Positions 34,645 to 45,330 of a DNA stretch of 64,000 bases are shown piece after piece. The DNA is from Solanum dulcamara (lineage: Eukaryota > Streptophyta > Magnoliopsida > Solanales > Solanaceae). How positions within the stretch are numbered: position 1 is the first letter of the stretch; every line of letters begins with the position of its first letter. The notes under the pieces are model-generated. The model was not told the DNA's origin. It made no database searches and worked only from the letters and a program-made list of their open reading frames with translations. The stretch covers positions 43,100,793 to 43,164,792 of the forward strand of contig NC_077238.1 of NCBI RefSeq assembly GCF_947179165.1. The letters are read 5' to 3'. Made by a program: the position numbers and the translations under genes.

Positions 34645-35255
34645 ATCAACCTCCGTCAAGGAAGTATGAGCGTGAGGGAGTATGCTCTTAAATTCACTAA
34701 GTTGTCAAAGTATTTTCCCTTCATGGTCTCCGACCCAAGAAATAGGATTAGAAAGTTTATTTTTGTTGTCTAAAGCTTGGTTTCCAAGGAGTACAAAATG
34801 GCTATGTTGGTCAAGGATATGGACATCTCTCGGTTAATGACTTATGTAGAACAAATTGAAGAAGGGAAGCTGAGAGAGAGATCAAGGGGGTTCAAAAAGG
34901 CTAGAGTGAATGGTGGAGGGTTTAACCCTCAAAGGTCCGGTTATAATAGCAATGGCAAAGGCCAATGTGGACAACGGTTGGTGGGATAAGGTTCCACCAA
35001 TACTCCTCCTCCATGGTTCAACAAGGACAAGGTGTTAACCCAATGGTTCCAAGAGAGAATGTTGGCACTCAAACTTTCCCCGCTTGCAAGAAGTGTGGAA
35101 GGACTCATAAAGGGGAATGCTTAGCCAGATCTAATGCATGCTTCAAGTATGGAAAGTCGAGCCACCATGCTAGAGGTGGTGGTGGTGGTAGGACACAAGG
35201 CCAACTTTCTTAGGGTCAACAATCCCAAAGGGGTAGAGAACGCACCAACTACTTT
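34645..35255 (+). pseudogene. Family A gag, 3' half
   Basis: This is the continuation of the gag split at 23105. It opens INLRQGSMSVREYALKFTKL (from 34644) and passes through SKEYKMAMLVKDMDISRLMT and QIEEGKLRERSRGF, the usual capsid-to-nucleocapsid link. The zinc knuckle region is CKKCGRTHKGECLARSNACF (about 35083) followed by KYGKSSHHARGGG, a spoiled CCHC. The match in reading across the two halves supports the nesting. Frameshifts near 34990 and 35215 break it. Confidence 0.9.
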
Positions 35256-35830
35256 TATGCCTTGCATGGGAGACAAGAGGTTGAGGATGCACCCAATGTC
35301 GTTATCTGTATATTAAAGGTCTTTTCTTTTGATGTGTATGCATTATTATATATGGGTGCAAATTTATCATTTGTTACTCCATTCCTTACTAATAGGTTTG
35401 ATGTGCCGCCCAAAATGTTATTAGAGCCTTATTTGGTGTCTACCCCCTTGGTGAATCGGTTATTGCTATAAAGGTCAATAGGGGTTGTCCCGTGTCTACC
35501 TTGCATAAAGTTATTCCTTGTGATCTCATTGAGATTAACATGGTATATTTTGATGTCATTCTTAGGATGGATTGGTTACATGCATCTTATTCTTCCATAT
35601 ATTATAGGACTCATCGAGTTAAGTTCCAATTTCCAAATGAGTTCATCATTGAATAGGAGGGTCATGATTTGGTAGTAAAGGGTAAGTTAATTTCTTATCT
35701 TATGCCCGAATATTGATTGCTAAGGGTTGTATTTACCACATTGTGAGGGTTAGGGATGTTGACTTCTAAATTCCTCCTCTTGAATCGGTTTCTTTAGTCA
35801 ATGAGTTCCCCGATGTCCTTCCTAAAAAAT
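35256..35830 (+). pseudogene. Family A protease remnant
   Basis: The active-site run is ALLYMGANLSFVTPFLTNRF (about 35340), where the DPGAT-type motif has become MGAN, so the catalytic Asp is lost. LEPYLVSTPLVNR and, after a stop and frame change, NMVYFDVILRMDWLHASYSS (35537) give the remainder of the domain. The linker YRTHRVKFQFPNE precedes RT. No active enzyme is possible. Confidence 0.85.
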
Positions 35831-36575
35831 AAGTTGATTTTGGTATCGATATCCTCTCTAATACCCAACCTACCTCTATTCCTCCTTATCGAATAGCCCT
35901 GGCGAAATTGAAAGAGTTGAAAGAACAATTAAAGGACTTATTATAAAAGGGGTTCATAAGGCCGAGTATTTTTCCATAAGGTGCACCCGTGTTTTTTTTT
36001 AGAAAGAAGGATGGGTCATTTCAAATGTTTATAGACTACTGGCAATTAAATAAGATAACCATTAAGGATAAGTACCCAATCCCTAGAATAGATGACTTGT
36101 TTGATCAATTGCAAGGGGAAATTCACTTCTCCAAAATTGACCTTCGGTCCGGCTATCACCAACTAAGGGTAAGGGAGTGTGGCATTTCCAAAATGGTTTT
36201 CCAAACAAGGTATGGTCACTTCGAGTTTATGGTGATAAGCTTTGGGTTGATGAATATGCCGGCAGCGTTCATGGACTTGATGAATAGGGTGTTCAAGCCT
36301 TACCTTGATACTTTTGTAGTGGTCTTCATTGACCATATTTTGATTTATTCTCAGGATGAGGAAGAACATAAGAATCACTTGAGAGTTATGCTTCAAACAT
36401 TGAGAGATAGGCAATTGTTTGCAAAATTTAGTAAGTGTGAATTTTGGTTGAAGGAGGTGGAATTTCTTTGTCACATAGTGTCTAGTGATGGGATCAAGGT
36501 TGATCCTAAGAAAATAGAGGCAGTCATTAATTGGCCTAGACAGTTGTCTCCTTTAAGACATTAGGAGCTTTTTGG
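35831..36575 (+). pseudogene. Family A reverse transcriptase remnant
   Basis: An open stretch of 191 codons (35989-36564) covers most of the palm. It shows [83 protein letters not shown] and [15 protein letters not shown]. The catalytic box is FIDH instead of FIDD: codon 36334-36336 is CAT (His). [18 protein letters not shown] and [12 protein letters not shown] complete the thumb. The fingers upstream (35831-35988) are read with one stop. One missense change is enough to kill it. Confidence 0.9.
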
Positions 36576-37170
36576 GTCTAACCAGGTACTATAGAAGGCT
36601 CGTCGAAGGGTTTTCTTCCATCTCATCTCCTATGAAAAAATAACTAAAAAGAAAGCCAAATTCATATGGATAGATGAGTGTGAGGAGAGTTTCTAAACCT
36701 TAGAAGATCGACTCACCTTCGCTCCTATTTTGACTCTATCGGAAGGATTAGAAGGGTTTGTGGTATATTATGATGCTTCAAAGATTTGTTTAGTTTGTGT
36801 CTTGCAAAATGGCAAGGTCATACCCTATGATTCTAGGCAATTAAAGGTGCATGAGGGTAACTATCCTACCCATGACCTTGAATTAGCGGCCATGTTTTTG
36901 CTTTGAAGATTTGGCAGCATTAACTTTATGGGGTGCATGTAGATGTGTATATCGATCATAAAAGTCTGCAATATGTGTCCACCCAAAAGGACCTTAATCT
37001 AAGGCAAAGGAGGTGGCTAAAACTCCTCAAGGACTATGAAATGAGTGTGCACTATCATTTGAGTAAAGCCAATATAGTTGCCGATGTACTTTGTAGAGTG
37101 TCTATAGAGAGTGTGGCCAATGTTGACAAAGGGAAGAGGGAGTTAGTGAAAGATGTTCACCGTTTGGCTA
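36576..37170 (+). pseudogene. Family A RNase H remnant
   Basis: [19 protein letters not shown] (36768) is the RNase H entry and retains the first Asp. [17 protein letters not shown] holds the catalytic Glu. After a frame change YIDHKSLQYVSTQKDLNLRQ gives the third acidic residue, then RRWLKLLKDYEMSVHYHLSK and ANIVADVLCRVS. Stops at 36904 and elsewhere interrupt. It continues directly to integrase. Confidence 0.88.
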
Positions 37171-37817
37171 GATTAGGGATGATATTGTGTGGTACCGATA
37201 ATGGTGGTATGGTTGTTTAAAATAGGTTTGAATCCTCTTTTATGGTGGATGTTAAGTCAAAGCAAGATCTTGACCCAATGTTTATTGAGTTAAAGAAGTT
37301 GGAGAAGGAAAAGAAGGTAGAGCTCTTTTCCCAAGGGGGAGATGGGGTGCTATATACCAAGTTCGGCTATGTGTTCTAGATGTGGATGGTCTGAGGAGTT
37401 TGATCTTGATAGAGGCTCAAAATTCTACATATTTCATTCATCCCGGTTCGACGAAAATGTACTAAAACTTAAAAAAGTTCTATTGGTGGGGTGGTATGAA
37501 AAAGGACATAGCAAGGTTCATGTCCGAATGTTTGAATTGCCAACAAGTGAAGGCCGAACATCAAAGGTCGGGTGGCCTAGCCCAAGACATTAAAATCCCT
37601 ACATGGAAATGGAAAGAGGTGAATATGGATTTTGTTGTGGGTTTGCCTCATACCCGAAAGCGTCATGATTTAATTTGGGTAATAGTTGATAGAATGACTA
37701 AGTCGACTCACTTCCTAACGGTTAAGACTTCCTATAGTGATGAGACTATGCTAAGGTATATATTTGGGAGTTGGTGAGGTTTCATGGTGTGCCGTTATCT
37801 ATTATTTCAGATCGTGG
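37171..37817 (+). pseudogene. Family A integrase remnant, truncated
   Basis: The HHCC zinc-binding end is read as MKKDIARFMSECLNCQQVKA (37496), and the core starts MDFVVGLPHTRKRHDLIWVI (37627), VDRMTKSTHFL and a short run to FHGVPLSIISDRGP. It stops there, before the rest of the DDE core, at the join with a family B LTR (about 37818). The missing C-terminal half and 3' LTR show the large deletion at this place. Confidence 0.88.
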
Positions 37818-39688
37818 TCCCATAATTCTCGATTTTTAACTCCGAAAATAGCCCATCTTTGAATTCAATAATTTTAGTGTCATAACAATTGTATTAATAT
37901 TGTGATCCTATTTTTGATAGCATGGCAACATTCAGAGGTCGTTCAAAAGGGAAAAGCTTTGGTTCCATGAGTTGGAGCGCGCGATGTCGGCCTACAGGTA
38001 GGCTACAATTTTACTCCCTTTAGACTAAGCATGTTTAGGCACTTGTAGACTAAATTATATGAGCTCAGAGGTATTTGGGCGTAGAGCATGCTAAATAGCT
38101 AGAATTCATGTCCTAAGCCTTATTTCGGGAAATATTTGGACTGTTAAAGCATTACTCCTGTTATTGTTGGTTATCCCTACCTTGTGGTGTGTGTAGTACC
38201 TTGTCTCATATATTTGGAAGCATGGTGGCCTTAGTCTAGGCTTAGACTAGTGATGCCTTAGACTTGCCCGATTTTGGTGCTGTTGGGCCTTAAAACTTCT
38301 CTGACGTTGCTTCGGTTAGCTTAGCTCCCTGTAAACTGATATAGCAGACTTGAGTATTATAGTCTGACCTTTATCATGGCAGTAACACACTTGGGAACCT
38401 TACCTCCATAATGTCCTATTTTTTATCGGTCCTGTATACTTTGGTCATTGGTTCAAGAGGTCTTTTCAATGATTCTAGTAAGATATAGTTCAAACTAGAG
38501 TCATTCATTGATGGCACTCGGCATAGGGTACTCCTCGTGATGCTCAATTGGCCAATGATCTAATTTTGACCGAGTCACCTCTATTCGGGTTCAAGTCCTC
38601 AATTCACTCCACCAGGCGAGTTGAAGCCCCTACCTTGGTATTATTGCCTCAGTTCAGGTCCATCGCTCCTCACTTAGCCATGGTTCAAACCCACCGCCTT
38701 TAATTCCATCACTCCTTACTTGCTTTAGTTCGACTACTAAGTTACTATTACCCGATTCAAGTTCATGGTCTTTCTTACACGTGGTTCAAAACCATAATTA
38801 TTTATTACCCAGTTCAAGTCCTTGGTCTTTGTTACGCATGGTTAAAATCCATGATTATCTATCATCGGGGTTCAAGTCCTTATCTACTCTCAGCTTTGGG
38901 TTAAGGTTTTAGGTTTTGATGGTTTGTATCAAGTCCTGGAAATTGATGGCATTGTTGGAACTTTATTGGATTCGCTCTTTTTACTTCAACTATCTTTGCT
39001 CCTATTGCGCTTATGAGGGTACGTTAATGTTGTTACCTTCAGACTTGTGAATGAGCGTACCCATTGGGTTTATGGGGGACCAGCAGATTTAGTAGGTATT
39101 TTCTCTTTGTATATTGAGTACACTCGTGTACAGACCTATTTCCCTACTTTTGGTTGTGGTTATTTTCTTATATTTCAGCTTACTTTTGCTTATCTTGCTC
39201 AGTTGGCCTATGATGCCTACTAGGTACCTGTTGTTTTGGTACTCATACTATACTCTGCATCTTTTTTTGTGATGTAGGTCCGAGTACTAGCTATTGGCAT
39301 TAATTCGAGCTAGCTGCTGTCTTGATCAGAGGCAAGGGTGAGAACATAGTGTTTTGGAGTTACCCATCTCCCTTTGTACATATATTTTGCCTATCTTTTT
39401 CTTTTTGAGACAGACTTATTTATGTGGTCTACTTTTGGGAGTTGTACTCTTTTTGGTAGTAGCTCTATACATATGACTTCCAGGTTCTAGGAGGGATCTT
39501 TTTATTTGTATATATTTTGTTTAGCTTTCGTCATTCAGTTATGTTCTTGTTATTTTTTTTTTGTTTTAGTTGTATTGTTGGTCTTCTACCCTGACATCCC
39601 ATTACTCACAGTTCTAGGATATGGGTTGGCTTGCCTACTAGATGGTCATAGTAGGTGCCATTATGACCGGAGAAATTGGTTCATGACA
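37818..39688 (+). mobile_element. 3' LTR part of family B element
   Basis: From CATAATTCTCGATTTTTAAC onward this is colinear with the inside of LTR B (11508-13451) and with the tandem units, at visibly lower identity than those have to each other. It includes the GGTTCAAGTCC-like array (38580-38940) and ends GGTTCATGACA at 39688. The first 1.07 kb of the LTR is missing at the deletion junction. The position fits the 3' LTR of the element that starts at 10436. Confidence 0.75.
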
Positions 39689-41722
39689 TGTACAAGGACC
39701 TATGGGCCGCAAAAGGGTGTCATAGATGGGGTCTTGAAATTGGGAAATTTTCCATGTCTTGAAATATTTCCTATGAACCCACTGAACAATCAATAGAGGG
39801 AGATACGGGCCATAGAGAAGCTCATAGGTGGTGGTTCAAAGACACTTAAATTATGAGTTAGTAGGACGAGGGGTTCCTATGGACCGTAAGAAGAGCCACG
39901 GGTCATTGGTGGTCCCATAGTAGAGATTCAGAGAGTTTGTTTTTAAAGTTATATAGGACTGATGGGGTCTACGACCCATAGGATGATGTCATTTGCCAAA
40001 TTTCAGAAGTCTTGGATTTTGACACTGATTCCATGAGTCATTTGGACGACTCGTAGAGTGACCTACGACTCGTAGGTAGGGTTCGTAAGTCACCTCTTGT
40101 AGATTTTTTATAGGGTTATTTTAGATATTTCTCATAACACCTAAGCTACACTGTTTTGGTCTATTTTCCACGACCTATAACTACCCAAACCCTTTAAATT
40201 TTATCTATTCCCTCTCATTCACCTAAAATTCTCTAAGGCTCTCAAGGAATTCTCTCAAGTCTTCTTCTTCAAGTCAAACTAGGGCTTCAAGATCAAGTCT
40301 CTATTACAAGATCTTTAAAGGCTTTGATTCATCAAGGTATGTAGGAATTTCATCCATAGGTCCTTTTCCATACATGAAGTCCCAAAGGTTTCCCTATTTT
40401 TTCATGAATTTCAATCCAAATTTCAAGAGTTTTGATGATTTTGCATTACATTCAATCAATTATGTTTTTATTCAATTTTAATTATCTTACTATACATGAT
40501 TTAATCTTAATTACACATTTTTGATGAACTTAACATGAACCCATAAATTATGCCTATTTTATAATTATGAACAATGATTATGCATGCATCTTGAATTTAT
40601 GAACTATGATTTTAAGGATGCTTTTAGACAAAGTATCAATGTGGATTTTATGAAATCAAGGTTACTACAAAAGGAAAGTATTCTTATCATGAAAGATTTT
40701 AATGATTTTTCATTCAACAAGCTTATCATGATTTCTGATGCTTAGACAAGTATCTCTATGAACATATTATGATATTATGATTTGGTAAAGGATCTATTCT
40801 TATGAATTTCAAGTATCTATGATGAATTTGTCTTACAAGATTTCTACTCTTCAAAGACTATATATGGTTATGCTATGGTATTCTGTTGAGAGTTTTACCT
40901 AGCATTGAGTTGGACTCGTGGCATTACCCAGGTTCCAGAACTACATGCCCTGTAGGACTTAGTCCTAATTGACTCTAGCTAGTAGATCCATAATAGGTCA
41001 TGTTTATGGTCCTTACCTTGGCAAATAGGATAATCTTTTTTTGTTGTGAGAGGTATAACACCAGACTCCATGTTATAGCTCACATGATTTATGCCGGTTA
41101 CGGATCTCTCACTTATATTATGTTAAGCCTCTGATTTTCCTATGAATACTGCATTGACCATGTTTTATCTTTCTATCGAGCTTTTAAAGAAGTATGTCAT
41201 GTTTTAGCTTGGTCATTGTATTATCATATTGTATGCATGCTGCACATTCTCCATACTCAGTATATTCTATGGTGCTAACTGTATACTTCTTTTGCCTATA
41301 TTGTTGTATAATATAGGTCACAACGCTCCCCATCTGGCTCATGGTGGATATTGGATCATATCTATGTTTCTTTGCCTGGTGAGTCCTCATGCTTCGAGGG
41401 AACAACTACCTCATGATATTATTTATTTCATGTCTTTCAGTTTTAGATTGTTTTGATGCGCTAGGGATTATACTATGCCCCATTTATGATAGTTAGAGGC
41501 TATGTCATGCTTAGTATATTTTCCACATTTCAAGTGTTATTCTTACATTCTTCTAACTTTGAATTTCTATGCTAAGATTACTTTTAAGACTTACCCTCCG
41601 CATTTCATTTTTATGTTGATTATCATGTTATCTTAAGTCATGCTTATGCTATGAGGCTTGTTTAGGGTCTATCGGGATCCTATTCATTGTGTCACATCTA
41701 GAGTATAGCTTGAATCGTGATA
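39689..41722 (+). mobile_element. Family A' LTR, remainder after nested element B
   Basis: This continues the LTR begun at 10342. It has the CG-rich motif block (ACCTATGGGCCGC, CTACGACCCATAGG, CCTACGACTCGTAGG; 39695-40100), a promoter-like stretch at about 40190-40280, the clause TTATAGCTCACATGATTTAT (about 41069) and the tail TGTCACATCTAGAGTA ending near TCGTGATA at 41722. No internal region follows, so with 10342-10435 it looks like a solo LTR. The flanks GATTG (10337-10341) and GACTA (41723-41727) may be a decayed target duplication. Confidence 0.65.
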
Positions 41723-42110
41723 GACTAACACAAATTTAATAATTAAATAGTGTAGTTTGATTAAAATATTTGTTAGATTTCAAGATATAGTGATTTTTTA
41801 TTGTGTGCATCGCTGATGTTTTTTTCCCATATGTATTTTATAGTTTAGATTTCTTTCCTTTTTTCGATGTAATCATTTTATTTAGCATGATGAGAATATA
41901 AATATTGTAAATACCATATATTTAACAGTATCAAATTAATAATTTTTTGTGTTTTATATTATTAAAATTTAATATTTTATTTTATTTATTCACAATTATA
42001 TAAAAAACATTAATTGGAAGCATATGATAAGGGCTTTCACCACATAACTTTTGGGGAATGGAGCAAGGTGGTGGATCTACTTACAAAGGAAGGGCTAAAA
42101 GAAAGTCTTG
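41723..42110. other. AT-rich spacer without gene
   Basis: The first 300 bases are strongly AT with poly-T and ATTTAAT runs and no ORF. From about 42030 the sequence is more mixed. I see no transposon homology. It may be the right-hand half of the DNA interrupted by the LTR at 10342. Confidence 0.45.
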
Positions 42111-43010
42111 TTGTATTGACCTATTGGGGCCTCTAGCTTGATCGTCTTGTTGTTATAATGCTTTGGTTTCGTCATTTAGAGTGTTCCTGTAGCAACCTCA
42201 GATCATTTATGACCTATTGGGGCCTCTAGCTTGATCATCTGGTTGTTCGTTTGGGTTTTAGGCTCATTTCCCTGTTTTGGAGCTTTTATAACTTGAAAAG
42301 TTGACTTCGGTCATAACTTCACGAAAATGACCTTAAAATAAAATTATGATGGTTCCATCAGCTTCGAAATGCCAATATTAGGCTAGTAGCATAGTCGGCA
42401 TAAGTATCAAGACAATCGGTAGGAATTTGGGGCCATTTGGCGCTTTTGCCTTCGAAATTTGCCTATGGTTGATTGGTAAATACGCTCGTATTGAAATTCC
42501 ATCAGTGTGGTTAGCTCCACAATGTCGAGTTTAGTGTAGGATGACCTTTATTTTGGTTTTTGAGGCTTTCGGGTGTATTTAGAACCCTTAGATGGATTCA
42601 ATATTTGGATGTGGGACCCACATTCGATTTTAACGACCTTTAATGAGAATTTTGACTACACTATTGAGTCTGGAATATCCTTTTCAATCAGATTCCATAT
42701 ATGGTTTGTGTTTTTTCGACTCTGGATGAGTTCGGAGCATCGAAACCAAAAACTCACTATTGCTGAATCTAGTGCGCGATCATGATGATGTAGCAGTAGT
42801 ATATAGAGGTGAAATTTCCAGATTTGTTCCAAACATTTCCCCCAACTTCGACAAACAATTTCTCTACCATTTTGAGCTAAATTTCAGTGATTCAAAGGTC
42901 CAAATTGAAGGGATTTTCGAGAGGAATGCGGAATGCGTTGGTAAGCTCAGGAAGTGGTTTTGGAACTCCGTTTGAGGTAAATTCCGCATTTTAGCTGTTG
43001 TCTTTTTTTA
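42111..43010 (+). mobile_element. LTR B-like 5' part of element C
   Basis: From about 42160 this follows the start of LTR B (CATTTAGAG, GTCATTTATGAC, TTCGTTTGGGTTTTAGG, TATAACTTGAAAAGTTGAC, GGCTAGTAGCAT) and ends at TTTGAGGTAAATTCCGCATT, equal to about 62530-62560 in the copy at the right end. The first bases of the LTR are replaced by a 38-base duplication (42117-42154 repeats at 42210-42247, two mismatches). The 3' half of the LTR and the PBS are missing. Confidence 0.65.
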
Positions 43011-43240
43011 TTTTCGGAATGAAATTTTGGAAAATTTTGACAAGTGATTTCTTGGCAAATTTAGGTCCGATTTGAGCAATTCAAAAGCCTATCTCGCGTG
43101 GAGCAGAAGATGTTGGGTGTCTTTCTCCGGCTGTCACCCCGGACATTTTCTGGAGCTATTGGCGAGGTTACCATGGATTTTCTGACTATCTTTCAGTCCA
43201 ACGAGGTCACCATCGTTGTCATGGACTTTGACACCAACTT
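43011..43240 (+). pseudogene. Short gag start fragment of element C
   Basis: From 43112 a frame reads MLGVFLRLSPRTFSGAIGEV then TMDFLTIFQSNEV, the early gag segment of this gypsy group. A second, diverged copy of the same 100 bases opens the gag at 46736. The fragment is cut at 43241 by a minus-strand LTR end. Bases 43011-43100 are unassigned. Confidence 0.55.
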
Positions 43241-44268
43241 GTCACGACCCGATTTCTAAGGTTATGATAGAACCTACCATAACCCCCAGTAGGTAAGTCA
43301 GACCCATAATCTGGAACAGCAAGTAATGGGTATAAGGGTGAAATGCTAAACATAAATAAGCGAAATCGAATAAATGCTGAAATAAAAAGAAGTTAAATAA
43401 CCATACATATGAGAACCAAATACTCAATCACTCCTACAACCTGGAAGTCATTAGTGCAGAGCTACTACCAAAATTAAACGAGTACAAGTCTCAAAAGTGG
43501 ACCCAAATATATATATACACCACATGCTAGTCTCAAAAGTACAAAAAGACGGGCCATCCAAGATGAAGGAAACAAAAATGATCTCAAAACGGCAAGTGCT
43601 CACCCTGGTCTCTGGAACTAACTGCAACAGGCTCGATGTATCCGCGATGGTAGCTGGTGCTTGATCTTGTATCACAAAAGTAGATACAAAGTGTAGTATG
43701 AATACCAAGAAGTCATAATAGAAGTGTAGAGGAATAAGCCTGAATAGAAGTCATAATAAGTATCTAAGGTAAAGAAGATAAATATCCATACAAATCGAAA
43801 GATACAATCTAAGGGAACTACAGCTAACTATACCCAACTGGGTACCCATAAGACGAGCCGAGACATTAGTGCGAAAGTTAGGCCAGGACACTAGTGCAAA
43901 AGTTTAAATAGTAACCCATACGAATCCTCATAAGCCCATTCATTACACAGATTAGCTACAAATACCTAGAATTAGGAACGAAAAGTATAGGATGCTGAGA
44001 ATCGAAGAATCATATCATTTTCGAACCAAGAATGCTCTAGGGATCGAGGCTGGGACTTTGACCCAGATGCTCATCGGACTTCTCAATGTGATCAAGGCCG
44101 AGACTGGACCTGAATACTCTTCATAATGTATCGGCACAGTCGAGGATAGGACTGGGACTCGGATGCTCCCACGATAGATGCTCCCCCAATGAGATTCCAG
44201 AATAGAGACCGGGACTAGGTCCCGGATGCTCGTAGATGGAATTGCAGAATGAAGGTCGGGACTGGAAC
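43241..44268 (-). mobile_element. Minus-strand LTR B-like 3' part
   Basis: The end at 43243 reads TGTCACGACCCGATTTC, the reverse complement of the LTR end at about 63860-63876. In reverse the sequence matches 63240-63876, including a run of GAGCATCCGGGTCCCAGTCC-type repeats (44023-44275) and the GGTAGTAGCTCT clause. It is directly joined to an RT remnant at 44269, so the element has an internal deletion from RT to LTR. Confidence 0.75.
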
Positions 44269-44766
44269 TCAAATGCTCAAATGTTGTGTGTGCTCCTCTC
44301 TACTCCACAAGTACACTAGTATATCTTCAATGAATACGGTCAATAAAGAGTCAATATAAGTCCTAAATACACGATTCATATGGTCCATAAAGGTTGTGGG
44401 GACATTAGTAATCCCAAAAGACATCGCAAGGAACTTGTAGTGGCAATAATGAGTCCATAAAGCAATCTTAGGAATGTCGTCAATGCTAATCATCAAGTGG
44501 TGGTAGACGTACCTTAGATCAATCTTAAAAAACCCAGCGACACCCTGATGCTGGTCAAATAAATCATTGTTATGAGGCATGGGGTAACGGTTCTTCACCG
44601 TCACCTTCTTCAACTGCCTGTAATTAACACACTTCCATATAGTCATATCCTTCTTTTTAAAAAATAGGATAGGTGCACCCCATGGAGACAAAATCAAATG
44701 AATAAAGCCCTTACCTAAGAGGTCCTCAAGATGCACATTGAGCTCCTTAAGCTCTGCGGGGGCCAT
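44269..44766 (-). pseudogene. Minus-strand gypsy reverse transcriptase remnant
   Basis: An open reading of 165 codons on the minus strand starts MAPAELKELNVHLEDLLGKG and runs through WGAPILFFKKKD, VNYRQLKKVTVKNRYPMP, LWTHYCHYKFLAMSFGI, NVPTTFMDHMNRVF and VFIEDILVYLWSREEHTQHL. The catalytic box is FIED: codon 44328-44326 encodes Glu where the first Asp is expected. Homology is clear to the thumb start, then the frame meets the LTR at 44268. RNase H and integrase are absent. The long open frame means little damage since insertion apart from missense changes. Confidence 0.88.
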
Positions 44767-44810
44767 AAGGTAAGGTGGAATAGAAATAGGCTTAGTGCCT
44801 GACTCTAAAT

Positions 44811-45330
44811 CTATAGCAAAGACAACATCTCTCTCTGGGGTAGGTCACTAGGAAAGACATCAATAAACTCCCAGACCACAGGAACTAAATCAAAAGAAGG
44901 GGTAGCATCACGTACATATGCTAAGTAAGCCAAACACCCGAAATCAACTAGCCTTCGAGTTAGTATAAAGGATATAATCCCTGTCAGTGAGCGATTATAA
45001 GCACCCTGCCACAAGACCGAGGGAATACTAGGCACGGATAAGGTGACAGTCTTGGCATAACAGTCCAAACTTTATGGTGGGGGGATAGCCAATCCATGCC
45101 TAAAATAACATCAAAGACCAGCATATCAAGTAAAATAAGATCTATTCGGGTCTCATGCCCCTGAATAGTCACCGTACAAGATCTACAAACCTTATCCACT
45201 ACTAAAAAATCCCCTACAGGGGTCGAAACATGCAACGACACCTCAGGGACTCATAAACAATACCCAAATGAGGAGTAAAATATCTAGACACATAAGAATA
45301 CGTGGAACCTGGATAAAATAAAGTTGAAGT
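44811..45330 (-). pseudogene. Minus-strand gypsy protease remnant
   Basis: Reading right to left, the active site is TLFYPGSTYSYVS, with Tyr (codon 45315-45313) where the catalytic Asp of DPGST belongs. VGDFLVVDKVCRSCTVTIQG and DLILLDMLVFDVILGMDWL follow, then AKTVTLSVPSIPSVLWQGAY and ARRL-like linker RRLVDFGCLAYLAYVRD. This is colinear with the plus-strand protease at 47800-48280. A stop and frame changes occur near 45241 and 45068. Confidence 0.85.

Larger units (their letters stand above)
20011..37817 (+). mobile_element. Family A Ty3/gypsy element nested in element B
   Basis: The element has a 5' LTR at 20011-22401, a PBS at 22406, gag 22615-23100 and, after the Athila insertion, gag to integrase from 34645 to about 37817. 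It inserted into the RT of element B after the SMCEFFLE codons. The right end is missing: integrase is fused to the inside of a family B LTR near 37818, so the element lost its 3' LTR by deletion. Confidence 0.8.
10436..39688 (+). mobile_element. Family B Ty3/gypsy element, nested and rearranged
   Basis: This is the outer full span of one element. It has a 5' LTR at 10436, tandem LTR-PBS-leader units to 17469, gag-protease-RT to 20010, then the nested family A element, and a 3' LTR part from about 37818 to 39688. The flanks are CGTAT (10431-10435) and TGTAC (39689-39693), which differ by two C/T transitions and may be a decayed 5-base target duplication. The end of pol and the start of the 3' LTR are deleted together with the end of element A. 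Confidence 0.65.
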
